Shown one piece after another: positions 17,396 to 24,725 of a DNA stretch of 37,684 bases (its first letter is position 1; the number at the start of each line of letters is the position of its first letter). A program made the position numbers and the translations under genes. This DNA comes from JACZQZ01 sp046756945 (GTDB taxonomy: Bacteria > Pseudomonadota > Alphaproteobacteria > Rhodospirillales > 2-02-FULL-58-16). The stretch spans positions 1 to 37,684 of the forward strand of contig JBHHXI010000008.1 of assembly GCA_046756945.1 (NCBI GenBank), written 5' to 3'. The notes under the pieces are model-generated. The model ran no database searches and was not told the origin of the DNA. It saw nothing but the letters and a program-made list of their open reading frames with translations.

Positions 17396-18366
17396 CAACG
17401 GTACACGCCGCGGTCGTTCAGGCCGCGCCGGTCCCCTTCGACCGGGAACGGACTCTCGAGAAGGTGCGGGCGCTGACCGCCGACGCGGCCCGCGAGAAGG
17501 CCCAGATTGTCGTCTTCCCCGAGGCCTTCGTGTCCGCCTACCCCAAGGGGCTCGACTTCGGCGCCCGCGTCGGCCTGCGCCGGCCGGAGGGCCGCGAGGA
17601 CTTCCGCCGCTACTTCGACAGCGCCGTCGACGTACCCGGCGCGGCGACCGAGACCCTGGCCGCGATCGCCCGCGAGAACCGGGTCTACCTGGTCATCGGC
17701 GTCATCGAACGGGACGGCGGCACGCTTTACTGCACGGTGCTGTTCTTCGCGCCGGACGGCGGGTATCTGGGCAAGCACCGCAAGCTCATGCCGACCGCCA
17801 TGGAGCGGCTGGTCTGGGGGTTCGGCGACGGCGCCACCCTGCCGGTGTTCGACACGCCGCTGGGGCGCCTCGGCGCCGTCATCTGCTGGGAGAACTACAT
17901 GCCGATGCTGCGCATGGCCATGTACGGCAAAGGCATCCAGCTCTACTGCGCGCCGACGGCCGACGACCGCGACACCTGGACGTCTTCGATGCGGCACGTC
18001 GCCCTGGAAGGCCGCTGCTTCGTGCTGTCGTGCAACCAGTTCACCCGCCGGGGCGACTTCCCCAGGGACTACGACGCCATCCAGGGAAACGACCCGGACA
18101 CCGTGATCTCGCGCGGCGGCAGCTGCATCGTCGATCCGCTGGGCCGGATTCTCGCCGGCCCCGAGTTCGATGGCGAGCGCATCCTGACGGCGGAACTGGA
18201 CATGGACGACATCGCCCGCGGCAAGTACGACTTCGACGTCGCCGGCCACTACGCGCGGCCCGACGTGTTCCGCCTGCACGTCAACGAAAGACCGGCGCCG
18301 GCGGTGGTCACCAACAGCCCGGCCACGGAAGCGGCGCCCGACCCGTTCGCCGAACCGGCGGACTGA
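17392..18366 (+). CDS. Nitrilase (aliphatic/aromatic branch of the nitrilase superfamily)
   Basis: A 324-residue nitrilase-superfamily enzyme. The catalytic triad is visible as E44 (VFPEAFVSAYPKG), K131 (KHRKLMPT) and C165 (ICWENYMPMLR). The C-W-E-N-Y-M-P context and length point to true nitrilases, which hydrolyse R-CN to the acid and ammonia, rather than to amidases. Further family motifs are SMRHVALEGRCFVLSCNQ and the C-terminal FDVAGHYARPDVFRL. AAGGAG lies just ahead of ATG 17392, which overlaps the methyltransferase stop. The natural nitrile is unknown. A second, distinct superfamily member lies next door on the opposite strand. Confidence 0.92.
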   Translation: MTTVHAAVVQAAPVPFDRERTLEKVRALTADAAREKAQIVVFPEAFVSAYPKGLDFGARVGLRRPEGREDFRRYFDSAVDVPGAATETLAAIARENRVYLVIGVIERDGGTLYCTVLFFAPDGGYLGKHRKLMPTAMERLVWGFGDGATLPVFDTPLGRLGAVICWENYMPMLRMAMYGKGIQLYCAPTADDRDTWTSSMRHVALEGRCFVLSCNQFTRRGDFPRDYDAIQGNDPDTVISRGGSCIVDPLGRILAGPEFDGERILTAELDMDDIARGKYDFDVAGHYARPDVFRLHVNERPAPAVVTNSPATEAAPDPFAEPAD

Positions 18367-18389
18367 CCGCCGAGGAGAAGCGCCCGGCC

Positions 18390-19208
18390 TCAGTCGAAGG
18401 GCCGGTCGTGGGTGAGGGACGGGATCTTCCGGCGGGCTTCGCTTTCCATCGCCGGATCGATATCGGCGGTGACGACGCCCATGTCCTCGCCGCCGTCGGC
18501 CAGCACCGTGCCCCAGGGATCGACGATCAGCGAATGGCCGAAGGTCCGCCGGCCCTCGGCATGGACGCCGCACTGGGCCGGGGCGAAGACGAAGCAGCCG
18601 TTCTCGATGGCGCGGGCGCGCAGCAGGACGTGCCAATGGGCCTGTCCCGTGGTCCGGGTGAAGGCCGACGGCACCGTGAGGAAGCGCGCCCCGCCCTTGG
18701 CCAGTTTCCGGTACAGATGGGGAAACCGCAGATCGTAGCACACGGTCATGCCCATCGAACCCCACGGCGTCTCGGCCAGCACGGACCGCCCGCCGGGCTC
18801 GAAGATGGCCGATTCCCGGTAGCTCTCCCCGTCCCCCAGGTCGACGTCGAACATGTGGATCTTGTCGTAGCGGGCGACGATCGCGCCCGTGGCGTCCAGC
18901 AGCAACGACCGGTTGGCCACCTTGTCCGCGGCAAGCCTGACGGTGAGGGAGCCGACCAGCAGCCAGGCCCCGGTCTCGCGCGCCAGGTCCTGGAAGGCGG
19001 CCAGCGCCGGGTGTTCGTCCTCGGGCGCCGCCTTCTCGCGAACGAGCCGGCTGCGCGGCTCCAGCATGGAGACGTTTTCCGGCAACAGGATCAGGTCCGC
19101 CCCTTCGCCGCGCGCCGCGCGCACCAGCGCGCAGGCGGCTTCCACGCTGGGGGCGATGTCGCGGGACGCATTGGTCTGTACGCAGGCGGCCTTGAAGGTT
19201 CCGGTCAT
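18390..19208 (-). CDS. Carbon-nitrogen hydrolase, Nit1/deaminated-glutathione-amidase type
   Basis: A 272-residue nitrilase-superfamily amidase. The triad is E44 (ILLPENVSML), K116 (RYDKIHMFDVD) and C157 (TVCYDLRFPHLYR). The sequence YDKIHMFDVDL is typical of the Nit branch, which repairs deaminated glutathione; that specificity is inferred from the family. ATG 19208 overlaps the grxC stop by 4 nt (ATGA). Coupling to glutaredoxin fits a glutathione-related role. The comF-grxC-nit order is conserved in Alphaproteobacteria. Confidence 0.92.
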   Translation of the reverse strand: MTGTFKAACVQTNASRDIAPSVEAACALVRAARGEGADLILLPENVSMLEPRSRLVREKAAPEDEHPALAAFQDLARETGAWLLVGSLTVRLAADKVANRSLLLDATGAIVARYDKIHMFDVDLGDGESYRESAIFEPGGRSVLAETPWGSMGMTVCYDLRFPHLYRKLAKGGARFLTVPSAFTRTTGQAHWHVLLRARAIENGCFVFAPAQCGVHAEGRRTFGHSLIVDPWGTVLADGGEDMGVVTADIDPAMESEARRKIPSLTHDRPFD

Positions 19209-19501
19209 GACGCGCCTTCGGGTTCCGGCGGCGCCCCGAGAAGGGAGTCGAGCGCGCCCCGGGACTCCAGATCGAACAGCTCTTCACACCCGCCCACGTG
19301 GCGGCCGTCAACGAAAATCTGGGGGACCTTTCGCTGGCCCCCGGCGCGTTCCATCATCTCCTGCCGTGCGCCCGGCGTCACCGTCACGTCGATCTCGGTA
19401 AAGCGCACGCCCTTCTTGTCCAGGAGCGCCTTGGCGCGATAACAAAAGCCGCAAAACGGCGTCGTGTAGATATCAACCTCGGGCAAGTGTCGTTCCCCCA
19501 T
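19205..19501 (-). CDS. grxC: Glutaredoxin 3
   Basis: A 98-residue glutaredoxin, reduced by glutathione and reducing protein disulfides. The active site is TTPFCGFCYRAK (C17, C20), so CGFC replaces the common CPYC. KVPQIFVDGRHVGGCEEL holds the cis-proline and glutathione-binding segment. ATG 19501 was taken; a GTG three codons upstream is possible. It overlaps the downstream amidase gene and follows comF after 43 bp. Confidence 0.93.
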   Translation of the reverse strand: MGERHLPEVDIYTTPFCGFCYRAKALLDKKGVRFTEIDVTVTPGARQEMMERAGGQRKVPQIFVDGRHVGGCEELFDLESRGALDSLLGAPPEPEGAS

Positions 19502-19544
19502 GCGCGGCACCGGCGGGCCGTTCGCGCGCCGTTGCCGATGACAT

Positions 19545-20342
19545 TCAACCCGCCGGCCGCACGATCCGCGCCAGGGTCAGCACGTCGACGGCCCGGGCCC
19601 CGGCCCGGAGCAGGGTGCGCGCACACGCCGACGCCGTGGCGCCCGTGGTCAGGACATCGTCGACGAGCAGCACGCGGCGCCCCCTGATCGCCGCGACGCG
19701 GGAGCGGGGCGCGGCGAAGGCGCCGCGCAGGTTCCTGTAGCGCGCCGACGGGCTGAGCCGGCCCTGGGACGGCGTGCGCCGGTGGCGGACCCGGGCATCG
19801 GGAACGACCGGGATCCCGGCGAGCCGCCCCACGGCGTGGGCGAGCAGCGCCGCCTGGTTGTAGCGGCGGGCGAAGAGCCGCGTCCAATGCAGCGGCACCG
19901 GCGCCACCACGTCGGCGTCGGCGATCAGGTCGCCCCCGGCGCGGACCAGCCAGCGGCCGAACGCCGGCGCCGTATCGGTGCGGTCGCCGTGCTTGAAGGC
20001 GAGGACCAGGCGGCGGCTGGCGTTGTCGTACACCATCGCCGCCCGGGCCCGCCGGTAGGGGGGACGCTTGCGCGCACAGGCGCCGCAGAGCGCGCCCTCG
20101 CCCGCGTCGTATTCGAAGGGCAGGCCGCAGGAGTGGCACTCGGGCGGGCCGAGGAAAACGATCCGATCCCAGCACGGCGCGCAGAGCACGCCGGGCGCGT
20201 CGACCATGGCGCCGCAGCGCAGGCACTGGGGCGGCAGCAGGACATCGAGGGTGCGGGTGGCAAAACGGCCGACGGAGGCCGCGACTCCCCCCCGCGCCGG
20301 AGTGCTCCGATCCTGCGCTTCGCGAGCGTGTCCGTTGATCAT
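19545..20342 (-). CDS. comF: ComF family phosphoribosyltransferase-like protein
   Basis: A 265-residue ComF family protein. Eight cysteines in four pairs (40/43, 54/57, 69/72, 86/89) make a double zinc ribbon at the N-terminus. A type I phosphoribosyltransferase fold follows, with the PRPP loop VLLVDDVLTTGATASAC. ComF is needed for DNA uptake in competent species; in Alphaproteobacteria its role is unclear, and members are also annotated as GntX-like. ATG 20342 gives the usual length; the frame stays open far upstream, but that part overlaps the divergent methyltransferase. Confidence 0.92.
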   Translation of the reverse strand: MINGHAREAQDRSTPARGGVAASVGRFATRTLDVLLPPQCLRCGAMVDAPGVLCAPCWDRIVFLGPPECHSCGLPFEYDAGEGALCGACARKRPPYRRARAAMVYDNASRRLVLAFKHGDRTDTAPAFGRWLVRAGGDLIADADVVAPVPLHWTRLFARRYNQAALLAHAVGRLAGIPVVPDARVRHRRTPSQGRLSPSARYRNLRGAFAAPRSRVAAIRGRRVLLVDDVLTTGATASACARTLLRAGARAVDVLTLARIVRPAG

Positions 20343-20445
20343 CGTGGCGTCGTCCCCGCCCCCGCCGTAATTCGCTGTTCTAAAGTGGCACGGTAAATAC
20401 CATGATACTATAGGGAGAAATGCCAGGGAAATGCGGAAGGGCGGC

Positions 20446-21354
20446 ATGTCCGGAACGATGCACGTGTTCGACCGCGCGACGGTGCGCCGCCACCGGGACC
20501 GCGCGGCGGCGGGGCTGGAGGACCACGACTTCCTCCTGCGCGAGGTGGGCGAGCGCCTGGCGGACCGGCTCGACGACATCAAGCGGCGTTTTCCCGTCGC
20601 CCTCGACCTCGGCTGCCACGGCGGCGAACTGGGACGGCTGCTGAACGGCCGGGGCGGCATCGAGACCCTTGTGCAGTGCGACCTGTCGCCGGAAATGGCC
20701 CGCCGGGCGGGGCCCCTGGGCCTGGCCGCCGACGAGGAACTCCTGCCCTTCGCCGGAGAATGTTTCGACCTGATCGTAAGCTGCCTGAGCCTGCACTGGA
20801 TCAACGACCTGCCGGGCGCCCTGGTGCAGATCCGCCGGGCGCTTAAAGCGGACGGCCTGTTTCTCGCCGCCATGCTCGGCGGCAACACCCTGGAGGAGCT
20901 TCGCGCCTCCCTGGCCGAGGCCGAGATCGCCGGGGAAGGCGGCCTCAGCCCGCGTGTCTCCCCGTTCGCCGACGTGCGCGACGCCGGCGACCTCCTGCAG
21001 CGCGCCGGCTTCGCCCTGCCGGTGGTGGATTCGGACACCATCACCGTATCCTATGGCGATCCCGCCGGCCTGATGAGCGACCTGCGCGGCATGGGGGAAA
21101 GCAACGCCGTCGCCGGGAGGCGGAAGACGTGGACCCGCCGCGCCACGCTCGAGGCCGCGGCGGAGCGCTACCGCCAAATGTTCGGCGATTCGGCGGGCCG
21201 CGTCCCCGCCACCTTCCACGTGATCACCCTCACCGCCTGGGCGCCGCACCCCTCCCAGCAGAAACCGCTCACGCCCGGCAGCGCCCAAACGCGCCTGGCC
21301 GAGGCCCTGGGCACGGTCGAGATACCCGCCGGAGAGAAGGCCAAATCACGCTGA
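20446..21354 (+). CDS. NDUFAF5-like SAM-dependent methyltransferase-fold protein
   Basis: A 302-residue methyltransferase-fold protein close to BioC and mitochondrial NDUFAF5. Features are MHVFDRATVRRHRDRAA at the N-terminus, VALDLGCHGGELGRLL as SAM motif I, then CDLSPEMARRAG and LIVSCLSLHWINDLPGALVQ. The C-terminal half has AMLGGNTLEELR and VDSDTITVSYGD, typical of the NDUFAF5 group. Mitochondrial NDUFAF5 hydroxylates an arginine of complex I subunit NDUFS7; whether the bacterial protein does the same is unproven. ATG 20446 with GGAAGG upstream was preferred to ATG 20431. It is divergent from comF and begins the sfsA-map-radC run. Confidence 0.85.
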   Translation: MSGTMHVFDRATVRRHRDRAAAGLEDHDFLLREVGERLADRLDDIKRRFPVALDLGCHGGELGRLLNGRGGIETLVQCDLSPEMARRAGPLGLAADEELLPFAGECFDLIVSCLSLHWINDLPGALVQIRRALKADGLFLAAMLGGNTLEELRASLAEAEIAGEGGLSPRVSPFADVRDAGDLLQRAGFALPVVDSDTITVSYGDPAGLMSDLRGMGESNAVAGRRKTWTRRATLEAAAERYRQMFGDSAGRVPATFHVITLTAWAPHPSQQKPLTPGSAQTRLAEALGTVEIPAGEKAKSR

Positions 21355-21390
21355 TTGCCATCGCCCTGCGACGCCGGGTAGTTTTCCCCC

Positions 21391-22119
21391 ATGAATTTCC
21401 CCGATCCCCTGATCCGCGGCAGGCTGCTCAAACGCTACAAGCGATTTTTGGCCGACGTGGAACTGGACAGCGGAGAGGCGGTCACCGCGCACTGCCCCAA
21501 TCCCGGGTCCATGTTGAGCGTCGACGCGCCGGGCTCGGAGGTGTGGCTGTCGCCGGCCCGCAATCCCGAGCGCAAGCTGCGCTACACCTGGGAGATGATC
21601 CGCGTCGGCGGCGCACTCGTCGGCATCAACACCGCCCACCCCAACCGGCTGGTGGAGGAGTCGTTACGCAACGGCGCCATCGCCGAGCTGGCCGGCTATG
21701 GCTCCCTGCGCCGCGAGGTCAGGTACGGGCGCAACTCACGCATTGACCTGTTGCTCGAGGACGACGGTCTTCCCACATGTTTCGTCGAGGTCAAGAACGT
21801 GACCATGAAGCGCGGCAGTGGCGCGGACGCGCCGGTCGAATTTCCGGACTCGGTCACGGCCCGGGGCACGAAGCACCTTGCCGAGCTGGCGGAGATGGCC
21901 CGCCAGGGGAAGCGCGCCGTGATGGTGTACCTGGTGCAGCGCGAGGACGGGACGAATTTTTCCATTGCCGCGGATATCGATCCCGCCTATGCCGCCACCC
22001 TGGAGCACGCAATGGCGGCCGGGGTGGAGGCTTTGTGCTATGGATGCACGATGTCGGTGACCGGAATCGACGTGGCCGCGCCGGTGGAATTGGCTATTTG
22101 CGGAAGGGCCGGGACTTGA
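21391..22119 (+). CDS. sfsA: SfsA family DNA/RNA nuclease-like protein
   Basis: A 242-residue SfsA protein. Family motifs run in order: RGRLLKRYKRFLADVEL, TAHCPNPGSM, GINTAHPNRLVEE, SRIDLLLE, CFVEVKNVTM and FPDSVTARGTKHL. The D and E-V-K residues form a PD-(D/E)xK nuclease core. The name comes from sugar-fermentation stimulation in E. coli; nuclease activity is the better-supported biochemical role. It lies 36 bp after the NDUFAF5-like gene and 32 bp before map. No clear ribosome-binding site is visible. Confidence 0.95.
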   Translation: MNFPDPLIRGRLLKRYKRFLADVELDSGEAVTAHCPNPGSMLSVDAPGSEVWLSPARNPERKLRYTWEMIRVGGALVGINTAHPNRLVEESLRNGAIAELAGYGSLRREVRYGRNSRIDLLLEDDGLPTCFVEVKNVTMKRGSGADAPVEFPDSVTARGTKHLAELAEMARQGKRAVMVYLVQREDGTNFSIAADIDPAYAATLEHAMAAGVEALCYGCTMSVTGIDVAAPVELAICGRAGT

Positions 22120-22151
22120 AGGACCGCCATGCGGAAAGACGGAATCGATCC

Positions 22152-22982
22152 ATGAGCGACATGAGCGCGGATTTCATCGCCGCCGGCAAGCGGCCCGTCG
22201 CCGTCCACGGCGCCGAAGACTTCGAGGGCATGCGCAGGGCCGGGCGGCTGGGCGCCGAAACCCTGGACTTCATCACGCCCCATGTGAAGCCGGGGGTGAC
22301 GACGGAGGAGCTGGACAGACTTTGCCACGACTTCATCGTTTCCCACGACTCGGTCCCGGCGCCCCTCGGCTACCGGGGCTTTCCCAAGTCCATCTGCACC
22401 TCGGTCAACCACGTGGTCTGTCACGGCATTCCCGGGGCAAAAAGGCTCTTGAACGGCGACATCCTCAACATCGACGTCACCGTCATCCTCGACGGGTGGC
22501 ACGGCGACACCAGCCGCATGTTTTACCTCGGCGATGTCGGCGATATCGGCGTCAAGGCCCGGCGCCTGGTGGACGTGACCTTCGAGGCCATGTGGCGCGG
22601 CATCAAGGTGGTCCGGCCGGGGGCGACGGTGGGCGATATCGGACACGCCATACAGGAATTCGTCGAAGCGCAGCGCTTCTCGGTGGTGCGCGACTTCTGC
22701 GGCCACGGCCTGGGGCGGGTGTTCCACGAATCCCCCAACGTCATGCATTTCGGCCAGCCGGGCGAAGGCGAAGTCCTGAAGGAGGGCATGTTCTTCACCA
22801 TCGAGCCGATGATCAACGCCGGCGCCTTCCCGGTGAAGGTGCTGGACGACGAATGGACGGCGGTGACCAGGGACCGCTCGCTGTCGGCCCAGTTCGAGCA
22901 CTCCCTCGGCGTCACCGCCGACGGCTACGAGGTCTTCACCCTTTCCCCGGCCGGGCTCGACCGGCCGCCGTACGACGTCTGA
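22152..22982 (+). CDS. map: Type I methionine aminopeptidase
   Basis: A 276-residue MetAP that removes initiator methionine from nascent proteins. The five metal ligands are D108 (NIDVT), D119 (HGDTSR), H185 (FCGHGLGRVFHE), E218 (FTIEPMI) and E249 (SAQFEHSLGVT); H91 is in VCHGIPG. Length is normal for type I. ATG 22152 is used; ATG 22161 is also in frame. It is followed by radC after 4 bp, a widely conserved map-radC pairing in Alphaproteobacteria. Confidence 0.97.
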   Translation: MSDMSADFIAAGKRPVAVHGAEDFEGMRRAGRLGAETLDFITPHVKPGVTTEELDRLCHDFIVSHDSVPAPLGYRGFPKSICTSVNHVVCHGIPGAKRLLNGDILNIDVTVILDGWHGDTSRMFYLGDVGDIGVKARRLVDVTFEAMWRGIKVVRPGATVGDIGHAIQEFVEAQRFSVVRDFCGHGLGRVFHESPNVMHFGQPGEGEVLKEGMFFTIEPMINAGAFPVKVLDDEWTAVTRDRSLSAQFEHSLGVTADGYEVFTLSPAGLDRPPYDV

Positions 22983-22986
22983 CGCC

Positions 22987-23667
22987 ATGCCCGGCACCCC
23001 CCACCAGACGGGCCACCGCAAGCGCCTGCGCGAGCGCTTCACCAAGGCGGGGGCCGACGCCCTGCCCGATTACGAGCTTCTGGAGCTGGTCCTGTTCACC
23101 GCGCACGCGCGCCGGGACGTCAAACCCCTGGCCAAGGCCCTGCTCAAGCGCTTCGGCTCCTTCGCCGAGGTCATCGGCGCCGATCCGCGGGCGCTCGAGG
23201 AGGTGGAAGGCGTGGGCAAGGCCGCCGTCCTCGCCCTGAAGACGGTGGAGGCGGCGGCCGTGCGCCTGGCGCGCGGCGAGGTGATGCAGCGCCCGGTGCT
23301 GGCCAACTGGCAAAAGCTCCTCGATTACTGCCGGACCAGCATGGCGTACGAAGACACCGAACGGTTCCGCATCCTCTATCTCAACCGCAAGAACGTCCTC
23401 ATCGCCGACGAGGTGCAGCAGAAGGGGACCGTCGATCACACGCCGGTCTATCCGCGCGAGGTGGTCAAGCGGGCCCTCGAGCTGGGCGCCACCGCCCTGA
23501 TCATGGTCCACAACCACCCGTCGGGCGATCCGACGCCGTCGAAAGCCGACATCGAAATGACCCGGGAGGTCCGGGAGGCGGCCGAAAAGCTGGGGATCGC
23601 CCTGCACGACCACCTCGTCGTCAGCAAGGACGGCTACAACTCCTTCAAGACCATGGGACTGCTTTAA
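22987..23667 (+). CDS. radC: RadC/UPF0758 JAMM-domain protein
   Basis: A 226-residue RadC family protein. An N-terminal helix-hairpin-helix region (about 25-95) includes ALEEVEGVGKAAVLALK. The C-terminal JAMM metalloprotease-like domain has the zinc motif HNHPSGDPTPSKAD (175-188). Despite its name the family is not established as a DNA-repair protein; its activity is unknown. It is the last gene of the run and is followed by 56 bp before the convergent lipoprotein gene. Confidence 0.95.
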   Translation: MPGTPHQTGHRKRLRERFTKAGADALPDYELLELVLFTAHARRDVKPLAKALLKRFGSFAEVIGADPRALEEVEGVGKAAVLALKTVEAAAVRLARGEVMQRPVLANWQKLLDYCRTSMAYEDTERFRILYLNRKNVLIADEVQQKGTVDHTPVYPREVVKRALELGATALIMVHNHPSGDPTPSKADIEMTREVREAAEKLGIALHDHLVVSKDGYNSFKTMGLL

Positions 23668-23723
23668 GCGGCGCGTTCCATCGCCTCTTCGGGTGCTTCG
23701 GCCGTGCGCCCCGCGCCCGCCCG

Positions 23724-23921
23724 TCAGATTTTCTTCCTTACCTTGATGACGACGCTGGTGCCATCCGGCTGGGGATAGGAACTGAACGGTTGTGTGTTGG
23801 GGGGACTGCCGATACCGAATTTGTAGTCATCCTGGCGGAACAGGCTGAACGGGTCCGCCGCTTTACAGCCCGCAAAACCCGTCAGCGCCAAAGCCAGCGC
23901 AACTATTTTGGTTTTGATCAT
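23724..23921 (-). CDS. Small putative lipoprotein, 65 aa
   Basis: A 65-residue protein with a basic start and hydrophobic core (MIKTKIVALALALTGFAGC), then K-A-A-D. The cysteine at residue 19 follows F-A-G, close to but not a perfect lipobox because F is unusual at -3. The mature part is about 47 residues with a Pro/Ser/Gln-rich middle (PPNTQPFSSYPQPDG) and a VVIKVRKKI end. GAGG lies 8 nt before ATG 23921. No family was recognised. The frame is open upstream, but without a plausible protein. Confidence 0.65.
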   Translation of the reverse strand: MIKTKIVALALALTGFAGCKAADPFSLFRQDDYKFGIGSPPNTQPFSSYPQPDGTSVVIKVRKKI

Positions 23922-24286
23922 TGCCAGAGCCTCATTCTCCTTGTTGGTGCAGGAGCCGAAACCTGACGCCCGAGTGAATTTCAACCGCCCGCTACCCAGC
24001 AAATTCCGCGCCAGCCGGCGGGAGAACGGTGGTCCTTCTGAAAAACAAGGAAAATTGTGGGGAATCGCCGGGTGGCGCCACACTGTTTCCGGCGACGCGG
24101 AGCACGCGCGCCAAGCGGACGCGGCAAGTATTGCCGGGTGCCGGGAGGGCCTGGCGCGTTGTCCCTGTCGCTTAACGGTGATGAAACGGGTGTCGGTGGA
24201 TCCCCTCCGAAACCCGCTGTGCGGCACGCCGGCGTGGCGTTGGCCTGTGCGGAAAAGGGCCCGGCCGCGAACGGGGCCTTAGCCCC
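23922..24286. other. 365-bp gene-free stretch
   Basis: Between the small lipoprotein and the micro-operon no frame gives a recognisable protein, although several open frames exist through GC-rich codon bias. The lipoprotein promoter should lie here on the minus strand. Next to the micro-operon end, GGGGC (24273-24277) and GCCCC (24282-24286) form a short hairpin with a 4-nt loop directly after the stop, possibly a weak terminator. Confidence 0.5.
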
Positions 24287-24397
24287 TCATTCTTTTCCCT
24301 CGTCCTTGTGCTCAAGCTTGCGCAACAGCACCCATGGGAGAATCACGCCAAGGACGAACCCCACGATAATGCCAAGGGCGATATAACCCGCGGTCAT
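24287..24397 (-). CDS. 36-residue single-span membrane peptide, second gene of a micro-operon
   Basis: The frame reads MTAGYIALGIIVGFVLGVIL and then PWVLLRKLEHKDEGKE. A membrane span (about 4-25) contains a G-x3-G-x3-G glycine zipper (G9, G13, G17), which favours helix packing. A positively charged tail after the span predicts a cytoplasmic C-terminus. ATG 24395-24397 overlaps the TGA of the upstream peptide gene (ATGA), which strongly supports both being translated. The pair sits in a more AT-rich pocket. No family was recognised; small subunits of membrane complexes and type I toxins have similar shapes. Confidence 0.55.
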   Translation of the reverse strand: MTAGYIALGIIVGFVLGVILPWVLLRKLEHKDEGKE

Positions 24398-24498
24398 AAA
24401 AGAATAACGAAAACACCCCCAAATCCCAGCAAGAGGACAATACCCCCGATTATCGCCGCCACCATTCCGACGTTTTTATTGTCAAAGTCTCCCGCCAT
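24394..24498 (-). CDS. 34-residue single-span membrane peptide, first gene of a micro-operon
   Basis: The frame reads MAGDFDNKNVGMVAAIIGGI and then VLLLGFGGVFVILL. A short charged head of nine residues is followed by a span that runs to the very C-terminus. Small residues are spaced as G11, A15, G19 and again G25/G27/G28, which would suit helix-helix contacts. Its stop overlaps the start of the second peptide gene. A G-rich GGGG lies a few bases before ATG 24498, a weak ribosome-binding site. The frame is open upstream for 54 codons, but that part is arginine-rich and looks non-coding. Confidence 0.5.
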   Translation of the reverse strand: MAGDFDNKNVGMVAAIIGGIVLLLGFGGVFVILL

Positions 24499-24725
24499 CA
24501 CTACCCCAACCCGTTCATATTCGGTTTCAACATTGAGTACAGGCGAAATCCCGCCAAAACCGGGAGCGCCGCTGCCGGACCTTAGCGGCTTCCGACGGGA
24601 TAATCCATAGTGGCGGCGCCGCGGTCGCGGCGGTGTGAACGAGAGTACTTTTCGATACATATCGACCCGGGCGGGATAAAATCGGCGGCATCGTCACGTT
24701 TGACGCGGGAGGGGGAGGCAGCGCC

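Noticed and set aside
20364..20412. Promoter between comF and the NDUFAF5-like gene
   Set aside because: TATCATG and TACTAT-like boxes are present, but no -35 at 16-18 bp was found on either strand, so no promoter is reported.
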